This document shows positions 8,569 through 16,290 of a stretch of DNA of 64,000 nucleotides, piece by piece (within the stretch, counting starts at the first letter, position 1; every line of letters starts with the position of its first letter). The stretch is from an uncultured Draconibacterium sp. Its GTDB lineage: Bacteria > Bacteroidota > Bacteroidia > Bacteroidales > Prolixibacteraceae. The notes under the pieces were generated by a model, which was given only the letters and a program-made list of their open reading frames with translations, did no database searches and had not been told where the DNA came from. The translations under genes were made by a program, and so were the position numbers. The DNA lies in NCBI RefSeq assembly GCF_963676735.1, contig NZ_OY781464.1, positions 3,195,001-3,259,000 on the forward strand, written 5' to 3'.

Positions 8569-10029
8569 TTAGTCTTCAACCGTTACAATTATTCGTTGGT
8601 AACGTGTTAGCCGTGGCGAACCATGATCGGTAACTTTAAGAATAATATGCATGGTACCGGTACCCGGCGACATTACTCTTCGCGATGGCACAGTAAACCA
8701 GGCCTTTTGCTGATCGAAATTCTGAATGGCAACCGGCTGACCGCTTCGTGCACTTGAAACAGGAAAAGTTCCGGCCTCTTTGTAAAAAAACCATTCGTAA
8801 GATAATGCGTCGCCATCCGGGTCAGTACAGGCTGTTGCACTTAATTCAATTTTTTCGCCTTTTTTTGCGGTTAACCGTGTGGAGTGATCAACTTTTACAA
8901 CTGGAGGATGATTGGCATCATCCACATCTTTAATCGTCCAGTCCATTCGGGCCGCAAAATCGTTTTGGTAAGCTTCGCGCCAACGCCAAATTGTTTCGTG
9001 GTTACCTTCGTACCAACGGCCATCAGCTCCCATCACCTCATCTTCGGCATCGGTATAAAACGGTCGTGTTTCAGGGTAAAGAAACCACCGGCGCATACGT
9101 GGGGTATAAAATTCATAACGGCCTCCCCAGCCCCCCCATTCAGGATGATCATCATCGCTTAAACCATTATTTATAAGGTTTAAAAACGAGGGGGTGTCGC
9201 CTTCCATTAAATAGTCCCACCGCGGATACTCTTTCCCAAGCGGCCCTTTGCTTTGTATATTTTTGTGCAGCCATTCGTTAGAAACCAGGGTAAAATCGGG
9301 GCCGGTGCAACGCGCATGAAAATAGTCGCCACTTATGCCACTCCATGTAGCATAATGGTAAGCACCACCGGCACTGAACCCCGGACTTGCGATATAAAAT
9401 AAGTTTGGAAATTCTTTGCGCAGCCATGGCCCACTATCATCCTGATCGGAGATGGTATACACACGAATTTTTGCCACAAACTTATCCAGTTCATCTTTCG
9501 AGCGGGTTTCTCTTACTTTCCAAAGCGCCTGCGCCAACACATTTGGGCCACCCCAAACGGTTACCCACAGCGGCCTTGCGTCATTTTTATCCACCGCTTC
9601 AATCAATTTTTCTGAAGCCGGCGAGTCTTTTCCCTCCCCAACAGCTTTTACTCCATATTCCGGCAATCCTTCGGTAATGCAACTACGCAAATAATCAGCA
9701 GTGGGAAAACCGGGCTCATGTTTCTCCAGGTTATCGCGCACTTTGGCATAAGCTTCCACAATTTCTTTAATACGCCAGGTAGCTACTTCGTGTTGCTGAT
9801 GCACTGATGTTGTAGCAGCCAATCCTTCAATATCAAAATTGTTGGCGTACACCAAAAAACGCACCATCGACATGGCATCGTCGGGTTCATTCTCAATGTC
9901 GGTTAATACAAAAACACGGGGTTTTTCGTTGGCAAGGGCACTACCCGATGACCAGGAAAAAACTGCTATCCCGATTATTAGATAAACCATTTTTAAAAAG
10001 TTTCCTGCAAAAACTTGTCTCGTGTTCAT
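8569..10029 (-). CDS. DUF1593 nucleoside-hydrolase-like protein with Ig-like C-terminus
   Basis: This 486-residue secreted protein has a signal peptide ending near residue 34. Residues about 37-370 form a DUF1593 domain (Sde182 type), related in fold to inosine/uridine nucleoside hydrolases. The family's acidic cluster appears as TDIENEPDDAMSM with Asp44, Asp50 and Asp51. Residues about 380-486 form an Ig-like sandwich (HPPVVKVDHSTRL to the end). The family is linked to plant polysaccharide degradation, but no reaction is firmly established to my knowledge. It is followed directly by the binding lipoprotein of the ABC importer and preceded by a second DUF1593 gene. A role releasing a sugar the importer takes up is a reasonable inference. 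Confidence 0.85.
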   Translation of the reverse strand: MNTRQVFAGNFLKMVYLIIGIAVFSWSSGSALANEKPRVFVLTDIENEPDDAMSMVRFLVYANNFDIEGLAATTSVHQQHEVATWRIKEIVEAYAKVRDNLEKHEPGFPTADYLRSCITEGLPEYGVKAVGEGKDSPASEKLIEAVDKNDARPLWVTVWGGPNVLAQALWKVRETRSKDELDKFVAKIRVYTISDQDDSGPWLRKEFPNLFYIASPGFSAGGAYHYATWSGISGDYFHARCTGPDFTLVSNEWLHKNIQSKGPLGKEYPRWDYLMEGDTPSFLNLINNGLSDDDHPEWGGWGGRYEFYTPRMRRWFLYPETRPFYTDAEDEVMGADGRWYEGNHETIWRWREAYQNDFAARMDWTIKDVDDANHPPVVKVDHSTRLTAKKGEKIELSATACTDPDGDALSYEWFFYKEAGTFPVSSARSGQPVAIQNFDQQKAWFTVPSRRVMSPGTGTMHIILKVTDHGSPRLTRYQRIIVTVED

Positions 10030-10062
10030 AGTTTTAGTTTGATTATATATTCTACTGATTGA

Positions 10063-11343
10063 TTACTGTTTATTTTTTGGAACGCAACGTTTCATACGGC
10101 GGGCAAAATCGCCCAGAAATTCTTCTCTCCAGCGGTTAACAGTTTTTATGCCAATATGGCCTTGTTCTTTGTACTCCGGAGCAGGATTATCGGCCCACCA
10201 GTTTGGATAGCTTGCTGAAGGTTTATTGCCATTTTCGGCTGGTGTAGGATACGACACCAATTCTCCTTCGAGACCATTAATACCGGAAATATTACTTTCC
10301 AGGTTATAAGTCCAATTACCTGATCTTTTTGGTGAAAACAAAAACCGCACCTGGTTTTCCTTTATTTCGGCTTTTATCGATTGGTTTTCGATATGCATAA
10401 GAGCAAACGAATTTTCAGGCATATTCTCTGCCGGCAAGAGCAGTTCCAATACTGCAAATTCTTCAATACTGTCGGTAACACTTGTGAGCCGGTTAAAAAC
10501 TTTATGCTGACGTTCCCAGGCTCTAACATACTGTCCTCCCCAGCTTGGGCTGGTTGGATCTTCCGGATCTCCGTTTAACCAATAGGTCAAAGTTGGGGTA
10601 TCCCCCATCTTCATGTGTGTTCCTTTTGAATAAAAATAGCTGCCCAATGCACCAACATCTTTTATGTATTTTTCTACAAAAGATTCGTTTCCCCAGTTGC
10701 CGCTTTGATTTCCGCCAACAAACCACCCCCGGTAGCTGGCATTCGATTCAATAATCCACAACTCGGGAAAATTACAGGCAATGTAGTGATAGGCATTTAC
10801 CGACCATTTTTTGTTTGGCCCACCAATAAAATGCACGCGAAGTTTCGGCAAAATATCAGGGGCGTCGTGCAATGCCTGAGCCAGATCTTCTATTCCACCC
10901 CAAATAAGCACGTTTAAGGGCCTGGGGTCTTCGCGGCGTGCACATGTTACAATCCAGTTCGATCCCTCCGTTGGCTTATCGTACCCCCGCGTATTTACTA
11001 TTTCGGTTGCTCCTTGTTTTACAATGGCCCGAATGGCATCTGGCGAAGGATAATCCTTTGAAGCAGCTTTCAGGTTGGGATAATCCTTTTCATAAGCATC
11101 AACACACTCCAAAATATGCGAAACCCGTCCGTTACCGAAAGGTGATGAAATGATTCCTTCAATATCAAGCGTATCAGCATATATAAGCAAATGCGCCATC
11201 GATTGATAATCATCAAAATCAGTTCCGCCAATATCGGTAGATACAATTATACGGTGTTTTACAGGCGGCACTGTTTGCGAACAGCCATTACTAATTACAC
11301 CGCAAAATATCAATCCGATAAATGATAAAACTATTTTATTCAT
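10063..11343 (-). CDS. DUF1593 nucleoside-hydrolase-like lipoprotein
   Basis: This 426-residue protein is a lipoprotein (lipobox around Cys21, SNGC) with a DUF1593 domain over most of its length. The acidic cluster is STDIGGTDFDDYQSMAHLL with Asp37, Asp42, Asp44 and Asp45, closer to the calcium-binding DTD...DD motif of nucleoside hydrolases than its neighbour's. It shares DIEGI, ARREDPRPLNVLIWGG and the WGGQYVRAWER region with the adjacent paralogue but is clearly diverged, so this is not a recent duplication. Spacing to the next gene is 33 bases. Substrate unknown. Confidence 0.85.
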   Translation of the reverse strand: MNKIVLSFIGLIFCGVISNGCSQTVPPVKHRIIVSTDIGGTDFDDYQSMAHLLIYADTLDIEGIISSPFGNGRVSHILECVDAYEKDYPNLKAASKDYPSPDAIRAIVKQGATEIVNTRGYDKPTEGSNWIVTCARREDPRPLNVLIWGGIEDLAQALHDAPDILPKLRVHFIGGPNKKWSVNAYHYIACNFPELWIIESNASYRGWFVGGNQSGNWGNESFVEKYIKDVGALGSYFYSKGTHMKMGDTPTLTYWLNGDPEDPTSPSWGGQYVRAWERQHKVFNRLTSVTDSIEEFAVLELLLPAENMPENSFALMHIENQSIKAEIKENQVRFLFSPKRSGNWTYNLESNISGINGLEGELVSYPTPAENGNKPSASYPNWWADNPAPEYKEQGHIGIKTVNRWREEFLGDFARRMKRCVPKNKQ

Positions 11344-11355
11344 ACAATTATTCTT

Positions 11356-12987
11356 TTACCGTTTAACCACCAAAACCCAATCGGTATCATTTGTTGGCGG
11401 ATTAAATTTTGTTGTTGTTTCTGATTTTATTTCGAGCCTGGTTTGATGTTGAACTGTTCCATTTTTGGTATCAATCCATTTAACGATGTTATAATCGCCT
11501 TTTTTTACCTGAAGCGAGAAGGAAGAACCAGCTGTAGCAAACACAAGGTATTGCTCACCGGGCTCAGCAAGGGCGTACACCTGTAATACCGAGCAGTCTG
11601 ACAGCAATTCATCAGAGGGTTTCATTTCATAAAATGCAACATCGTGCTGCATAATATCTGCCAGAATGGTAATGTGCTGCGCTGATTCGGTATATGGATT
11701 CTCTTCGTTAAAAGGTAAGCCTTCTGCTCCGGCTGCAAACAAGGCCTCTTCGCCGGCATGCCCGCACCATGTAAATGATGCTGCAGCTGTAGCACAAGCC
11801 CAGGCCGATTGCCGTAATTCGTTGCGCGAAGCTTTGGTTCGTTGCTGCCAAAACCTGCGCCACAAGGCATTTCCTTCGCTCATAAAAACAGGTTTGCCGG
11901 CATAACCCAGCAAACAAGCCATATGGTGTGTCCATGGTTCTTTCCAGTATTTACGATCCAGATCCCGGTTAGGACTGGCAATTTCATGATTTTCAACTGC
12001 CGCAAAGCTGTATTCATTTCTTCCATATTCGTTTTCTCGCGGAAACTCATCTTCATAGGTTCGCAGGTGCTCAAAAATATCGTATTTTTGAACTAAGCGG
12101 GCAAAGCCCAGCTCTTTATCCTCCCGGTTTCCGGGTACTTCCCACACGAAATTCCAACCCGCAATATTAGCAAACGGAGCCAGGCGAGCAATCATATATT
12201 TTACAAAACGCGCTTTATCTTCTGCTGTTAACTTGCTCCAATCGGGACCATTGTTCTGGCTTCCATCAACGCCTAAAAACATATGTACATTCACATCATT
12301 GTTGTTTAACCAACCCAAATGCTGCTCCATTCTCCTCCATACATCATGATTCATCGAATTCCAAATATTCCCTTCCTCGTAAAGAATAAGATCGAGGGTT
12401 TCGGGCTCCGGACCATCTTTATAATATTGATCGGTACAGCACAACGAAAGCAGCCAGTTTACCTGGAGATGATTGTATCCATTGTTTATAAGTGGCCAAT
12501 ATACATTTTGCTTTACCCATTCAAAGTCCTGCCCCAGCGAGCCATGTCCGGTTTCGTAATACGATTTTAGCCAAACCGGTCTTGTTCCGTTATAGGCAAA
12601 CCAATGCGGGTTTTTCTCGTAGGCCTTAAGCATGCCATTGCCGGCGCCGTCGTTAACACATAAAAAAGTGTCTGTTCCTCCTGTTGTTCCATCACTCCAG
12701 GAATAGGTAAACGTCCACTCACCTGTTTCATTTGGCATAAATCGCAGCTTCCAAATAGTACCATCGGCATTTCCTTTTCCATCGCCATCATAAAAACCAT
12801 GGAAATTATAACACAAACCCGACGGAGATTGGTATTGTACATTTAACTCTACACCGGTATACTTATTGGAATATTCATTTTTATTCTCTACCTCGAACTG
12901 AAAAAGACGATACAGTGCAATTTTCTGGTTAGTAGCGCTTAAGACTCCTGTAATTAACAGAAAAATAAGTAGAAGACGATATTTCAT
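11356..12987 (-). CDS. DUF5060 domain glycoside hydrolase-like protein, secreted
   Basis: This 543-residue protein has a signal peptide, an N-terminal beta-sandwich of DUF5060 type (about 25-112, with GFYDGDG and MPNETGEWTFTYSW) and a TIM-barrel-like domain (about 125-420). Candidate catalytic glutamates are Glu283 in NFVWEVPGN and Glu371 in VFMSEGN, which fits a clan GH-A layout with acid/base on strand 4 and nucleophile on strand 7. A small C-terminal beta domain follows. DUF5060 proteins with barrels are common in Bacteroidota glycan loci; the specificity here is not known. It is the first gene of the ABC operon, about 110 bases downstream of the predicted transcription start. Confidence 0.82.
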   Translation of the reverse strand: MKYRLLLIFLLITGVLSATNQKIALYRLFQFEVENKNEYSNKYTGVELNVQYQSPSGLCYNFHGFYDGDGKGNADGTIWKLRFMPNETGEWTFTYSWSDGTTGGTDTFLCVNDGAGNGMLKAYEKNPHWFAYNGTRPVWLKSYYETGHGSLGQDFEWVKQNVYWPLINNGYNHLQVNWLLSLCCTDQYYKDGPEPETLDLILYEEGNIWNSMNHDVWRRMEQHLGWLNNNDVNVHMFLGVDGSQNNGPDWSKLTAEDKARFVKYMIARLAPFANIAGWNFVWEVPGNREDKELGFARLVQKYDIFEHLRTYEDEFPRENEYGRNEYSFAAVENHEIASPNRDLDRKYWKEPWTHHMACLLGYAGKPVFMSEGNALWRRFWQQRTKASRNELRQSAWACATAAASFTWCGHAGEEALFAAGAEGLPFNEENPYTESAQHITILADIMQHDVAFYEMKPSDELLSDCSVLQVYALAEPGEQYLVFATAGSSFSLQVKKGDYNIVKWIDTKNGTVQHQTRLEIKSETTTKFNPPTNDTDWVLVVKR

Positions 12988-13089
12988 GCTAGTAATTGAT
13001 TACAATATTGGCCATCCGCTTTCATCTACAAACTCAAAATCTATTCATTTTTTAGTATTAAATATCCGATTTTAGAAACCACAACAAAT

Positions 13090-13135
13090 GAAAGCAATCG
13101 AAAGCAAATATAAGAAGATTAAAAATCAAAACAAA
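13090..13135 (-). promoter_or_regulatory. Promoter of the ABC/pectin operon overlapped by a tandem GAAAGCAA repeat
   Basis: On the minus strand there is TTTG at 13135-13132, a 19-base spacer and TATATTTG at 13112-13105. That is an exact fit to the Bacteroidota -33/-7 promoter consensus. On the plus strand GAAAGCAATC (13090-13099) is followed directly by GAAAGCAAAT (13100-13109), a tandem repeat with a 10-base period that covers the -7 box and predicted start site near 13098. DeoR-family repressors often bind short tandem repeats of this look, and the divergent gene encodes one, so this is a good candidate operator for repression. Confidence 0.6.
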
Positions 13136-13294
13136 AGAAAAGAAAAATTCTATTGAGGCATTCTGAAAGAATTTCAGCTATTTTTATAAAAAAGTCAAAT
13201 AGGCCGAGATACGCAGCATTACACGATTTTTCGTGCTTAAAAAAAAACAACTGAAAATGGGATTTAGTACCGGGCGTATAACAACGCTACCATG

Positions 13295-13329
13295 TTTGCG
13301 TTTTTTTTCGTTATTTTGATATACGTTTG
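13295..13329 (+). promoter_or_regulatory. Candidate promoter of the DeoR-type regulator gene
   Basis: TACGTTTG at 13322-13329 matches TAnnTTTG, with TTTG at 13295-13298 upstream. The 23-base spacer is a little longer than the usual 19-21, so this is weaker than its divergent partner. It would start transcription about 100 bases before the regulator's ATG. Confidence 0.4.
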
Positions 13330-13439
13330 AACAGCTAACAATTCCGAAACAGTTATTTTGCAAAAAATGTAATAAGGGCTTAAACTCAATCTGTTCTTAA
13401 ACCGCACAAAAAAGAGAAGTACAAAAAACGCATATCACG

Positions 13440-14234
13440 ATGAAACTGGAAAATTTAATGGCCAATCAACGGCGCGAAAAAATTATGGACCTGGTAAGAG
13501 AGGATGGGTCGGCGAAAGTAGCCAATTTGGCCAAGTTATTTAAGGTTACCGAAGTAACCATACGACAAGACCTGGAGAAACTGGAAAAGGACGGCTTAAT
13601 TGTGCGGGAATATGGTGGTGCGTTTTTAAAAAATGTGGAAGATCAGGTAAAAAATTTCTCGTTGGTACACCAGGACAATATGGACAAAAAAGCGCTGATT
13701 GCCGAAAGATGTCTGGAATTGATTGAAACCGGAGACACGATAATACTTGACTCGGGCACTACGACCACAGAGATTGCCAAGCGTTTAAAAGGTATGAAAG
13801 ACATTACCGTTATTACCAATGCTTTAAACATTGCGCTCATACTTGGAGCCGAACCAGGTATTGAGGTAATTGTTACCGGTGGAGAATTTAAACCGCCAAC
13901 ACTATCGTTAACCGGGCAAAAAGCAGCCGATTTCTTTCATGGTTTAAACGTTCAGAAACTATTTTTGGCCACTGCCGGAATTTCGTTAAAAGCAGGGCTT
14001 ACTTACCCAAGCATTAGCGATATTGTTGTAAAAAAGGCAATGATTGATGCAGCTGAAATAACCTACCTGGTAGCCGACTCTTCGAAAATAGGGAAAAGTG
14101 CACTGGCCAGCCTTGGTGCCTTATCGTTAATTGATTACATTATTACTGATAAAGGCATAAAAAACAGTAATCGTAAAGTTTTTGAAGAACACGAAATTGA
14201 ATTGATTATTGCCAAGGGAGAACAAACGAAATAA
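13440..14234 (+). CDS. DeoR/GlpR-family transcriptional regulator
   Basis: This 264-residue protein has an N-terminal winged helix-turn-helix (about 8-62) with VTEVTIRQDLEKLEKDGLIVREYGGA, the classic DeoR signature. It also has a C-terminal DeoRC sensor domain related to ribose-5-phosphate isomerase, with DSGTTTTEIAKRL near residues 101-113 as the phosphosugar-binding loop. Such proteins are usually repressors released by a phosphorylated sugar. An in-frame ATG at 13458 (MANQRREKI) is the more typical start. It is divergent from the ABC/pectin operon, whose promoter carries a tandem repeat, so it probably controls that operon in response to an intermediate derived from the imported sugar. Confidence 0.93.
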   Translation: MKLENLMANQRREKIMDLVREDGSAKVANLAKLFKVTEVTIRQDLEKLEKDGLIVREYGGAFLKNVEDQVKNFSLVHQDNMDKKALIAERCLELIETGDTIILDSGTTTTEIAKRLKGMKDITVITNALNIALILGAEPGIEVIVTGGEFKPPTLSLTGQKAADFFHGLNVQKLFLATAGISLKAGLTYPSISDIVVKKAMIDAAEITYLVADSSKIGKSALASLGALSLIDYIITDKGIKNSNRKVFEEHEIELIIAKGEQTK

Positions 14235-14272
14235 GCTGTAAAAAACAATACCAGCTGCTTGTTCTGCCTTGT

Positions 14273-14902
14273 TTAAAATTTAAACCGATAATCAATTCCC
14301 AAAATATGAATCGATTCCTGGCTGGAATAATAGTCTTGTAAACGGTAATAAAGTCCAACACGATGAAATTTACCCAGCTTACGGGTAAAACCAGCATCAA
14401 AACGGCCGCCTTTAAACTCACCTGTTGATATATTTCTGAACAGCTCGTAGCTGGTATACGGTTTAAATTTGCTGCCCTTTATATCGTAAGCGGATTTTAG
14501 CCTCACTCTGAAAAAATTTGATTTTTCATCATCTTCGTTAAAGTAATTGGTTAATCGTGCACGCAAGGAGTTTTCAAATCGACCAAAATCATAACTACCG
14601 GTCGCATCAAAAACAAAGCGGTTGTATTCCTCATTTTCTTTGTTTTTTACATTTACGTTATACCGGTAAGCTGCAGCTACTTCTAAAAACTTAAACGGAC
14701 TGTATGCAATTTTTCCATCTATTAAATATTCATCAACTGTCCAGTCATCCTGCAAACGCACTTCCGGAATAATGCTAAATTCAATGGTCTTAAAAAGTTT
14801 TTTTGAGAGCTCAAATTCAATCCACGTACCAAAGCGCTCGGTTTTAGCGCTGGCTACACCTGCCACACACAGCAATAAAAATAGTACAACTACTTTTTTC
14901 AT
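14273..14902 (-). CDS. DUF2490 outer-membrane beta-barrel-like protein
   Basis: This 209-residue protein has a signal peptide (MKKVVVLFLLLCVAGVASA) and then alternating amphipathic strands ending in an aromatic residue (YRFKF), as in outer-membrane beta-barrels. The pattern fits DUF2490, a Bacteroidota family of unknown function. Its ATG overlaps the stop of the DUF4956 gene as ATGA, so it belongs to the VTC/DUF4956 unit. It is the last gene of the long leftward run and ends 38 bases from the stop of the convergent regulator gene. Confidence 0.85.
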   Translation of the reverse strand: MKKVVVLFLLLCVAGVASAKTERFGTWIEFELSKKLFKTIEFSIIPEVRLQDDWTVDEYLIDGKIAYSPFKFLEVAAAYRYNVNVKNKENEEYNRFVFDATGSYDFGRFENSLRARLTNYFNEDDEKSNFFRVRLKSAYDIKGSKFKPYTSYELFRNISTGEFKGGRFDAGFTRKLGKFHRVGLYYRLQDYYSSQESIHILGIDYRFKF

Positions 14903-15537
14903 AGTTTAAATTCACGTTTAGAGTTTTGTTCTTTTACATCGAAAAAGATAGTTATCTGAGCCACATCACGCAAAAAATCAACTTTCTCAATCTGGTACCG
15001 TTTTATTTTTATCCCCGTACGTTGTTCCAGATCTTTTATCATTTCATCTTCCCTCTCCTGATGCAAATTTTCAATGTTCTCGTATACCACCAACAAGGAA
15101 TCAACCTGTCGTAGCATCAAAGCTTTTTCAAGTATCCATAAAGTGGCAAGTAGCAGCACATTAACCATGCCCAACTCAAAGTAACCCAAATATGATTTGG
15201 ATAAAGCATTAATTACCGATACGGCAATTATTACGAACAGGTAAGTCATTTCTTTTGGTGGTATAGCATTGGTTCGGTACCTGATAATCCCGAATATGGC
15301 AAATAAGCCCAGAGCGAAACCAAGTTCGAGTTTTACATTTTCGAGTAAATAAACCAGTAAAAATACCGCTGCGCTTATGGCAAAATAGCTGAAATAGAAT
15401 TCTTTCTTACGGCTAATGCGAGCATACAACATTACCACAAAAGCGGTAACAACAAGGTTAAAAATAAAGCGGATTACCAGAGATATTAAAAATCCCATTG
15501 AAAAATCCTGTGTTCCTAATATATCAAAACTATCCAT
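14899..15537 (-). CDS. DUF4956 integral membrane protein
   Basis: This 212-residue protein has four or five membrane segments between about residues 13 and 135 and a soluble C-terminal domain of about 75 residues. The conserved loop FGIIRYRTNAIPPKEMTYLF is the family signature. DUF4956 genes are often next to VTC-domain genes in bacteria, sometimes with CotH-type kinases; no CotH gene is visible here. It follows the VTC gene by 6 bases and overlaps DUF2490 by 4. Function unknown; a membrane partner for the VTC-domain enzyme is the usual guess. Confidence 0.88.
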   Translation of the reverse strand: MDSFDILGTQDFSMGFLISLVIRFIFNLVVTAFVVMLYARISRKKEFYFSYFAISAAVFLLVYLLENVKLELGFALGLFAIFGIIRYRTNAIPPKEMTYLFVIIAVSVINALSKSYLGYFELGMVNVLLLATLWILEKALMLRQVDSLLVVYENIENLHQEREDEMIKDLEQRTGIKIKRYQIEKVDFLRDVAQITIFFDVKEQNSKREFKL

Positions 15538-15543
15538 TATAAA

Positions 15544-16290
15544 TTATTTTATTTTTTCTAAAAATCGAAGCCTCGGTTTAAAGGCATTTTGTTTTAAGGT
15601 ATTATCAAGCAAGGCTCGTCCGGTGCAATATTTAGACAGCCCGCGTTGACGTATTTTTAGCTGCCGTAAAATCCCAACCATTGGCGACCCTTTCAGACTT
15701 TTGCCTCTTTTTAACTCAAAAATTACAAGGTTGTCTAATTTTTTTTCTCCCTTAGTGTTCCAGAATTCGGGGGCAATATCAATGGTACACCTGTCTTTTC
15801 GATGTTTATGAATTAGGGTAATTCGGTAAAAACGGTTTTGCAGGCTTGGTATCATTTCAGTATCTCCGTACGGCGAATTATTTTGCAGAAAATTATTTTC
15901 AGACGTGGCAATTTCTGCACCATTTATTTCGGAAGGAATGCGCTCTTTTATGGTTCTTTTTTTATTGGTTTTAAATTTAATTTCGAAAAAGGAATGGCCT
16001 GAAACAAGGTATTTTCGCTGCCGCACTTTGTAACGATTTAATTTGCGGTTGTGATGATGCATATACATGGCATTGTCGGGTGTATCAAAATAAGAAGACC
16101 GATACTCCATTAAATGCTCATTGTTTATTTCTAGTACCTCGTAATAGTCCTGAACTTTTTCCAACAATTCTTTCAGCAATTCAATGTGAAACCAGTATTT
16201 TCGGTCGATTCGATTCATAAGTTTAACCTCATTGATCTCATCAAGCGAAACCGGATCAAATTTTCTCAATATGTTTTTTAATTGTTCCAA
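15544..16290 (-). CDS. VTC-domain (triphosphate-tunnel) protein, polyphosphate polymerase-like
   Basis: This 248-residue cytoplasmic protein has the tunnel signature of VTC/CYTH enzymes. NRIDRKYWF lies at 26-34, RYKVRQRKY at 86-94 supplies the paired arginines Arg90 and Arg92, and FEIKFK at 102-107 has the Glu-x-Lys-x-Lys pattern. A late FELKRGK adds the C-terminal acidic/basic strand. In eukaryotic Vtc4 this domain makes polyphosphate from ATP; the bacterial role is unsettled. The start is TTG at 16290, since the conserved stretch LRKFDPVSLDEINEVKLMNR begins before the first ATG. It overlaps the PL1 gene by 13 bases, so translation is probably coupled. Confidence 0.87.
   Translation of the reverse strand: MEQLKNILRKFDPVSLDEINEVKLMNRIDRKYWFHIELLKELLEKVQDYYEVLEINNEHLMEYRSSYFDTPDNAMYMHHHNRKLNRYKVRQRKYLVSGHSFFEIKFKTNKKRTIKERIPSEINGAEIATSENNFLQNNSPYGDTEMIPSLQNRFYRITLIHKHRKDRCTIDIAPEFWNTKGEKKLDNLVIFELKRGKSLKGSPMVGILRQLKIRQRGLSKYCTGRALLDNTLKQNAFKPRLRFLEKIK

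Larger units (their letters stand above)
12988..13439. other. Divergent intergenic region with two promoters and candidate operators
   Basis: No gene is visible in these 452 bases. It separates the leftward ABC/pectin operon from the rightward DeoR-type regulator. Besides the promoters listed separately it holds GCTTTCAT at 13018-13025, the exact inverse complement of ATGAAAGC at 13088-13095, so that half-site is repeated in both orientations 70 bases apart. It also has a short palindrome CTGAAAGAATTTCAG at 13163-13177 and a small hairpin CACGA...TCGTG at 13222-13235. All share GAAAG or related cores, as would suit a regulator binding several half-sites. Confidence 0.6.

Noticed and set aside
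7593..8579. TTG start at 8579 for the sugar-binding protein
   Set aside because: It would overlap the upstream gene and place polar residues ahead of the signal peptide; the ATG at 8555 gives a clean lipoprotein signal.
14233..14272. Possible terminator between the DeoR-type gene and DUF2490
   Set aside because: Only a five-base stem (AGCTG/CAGCT) and no good T-tract; too weak to list.
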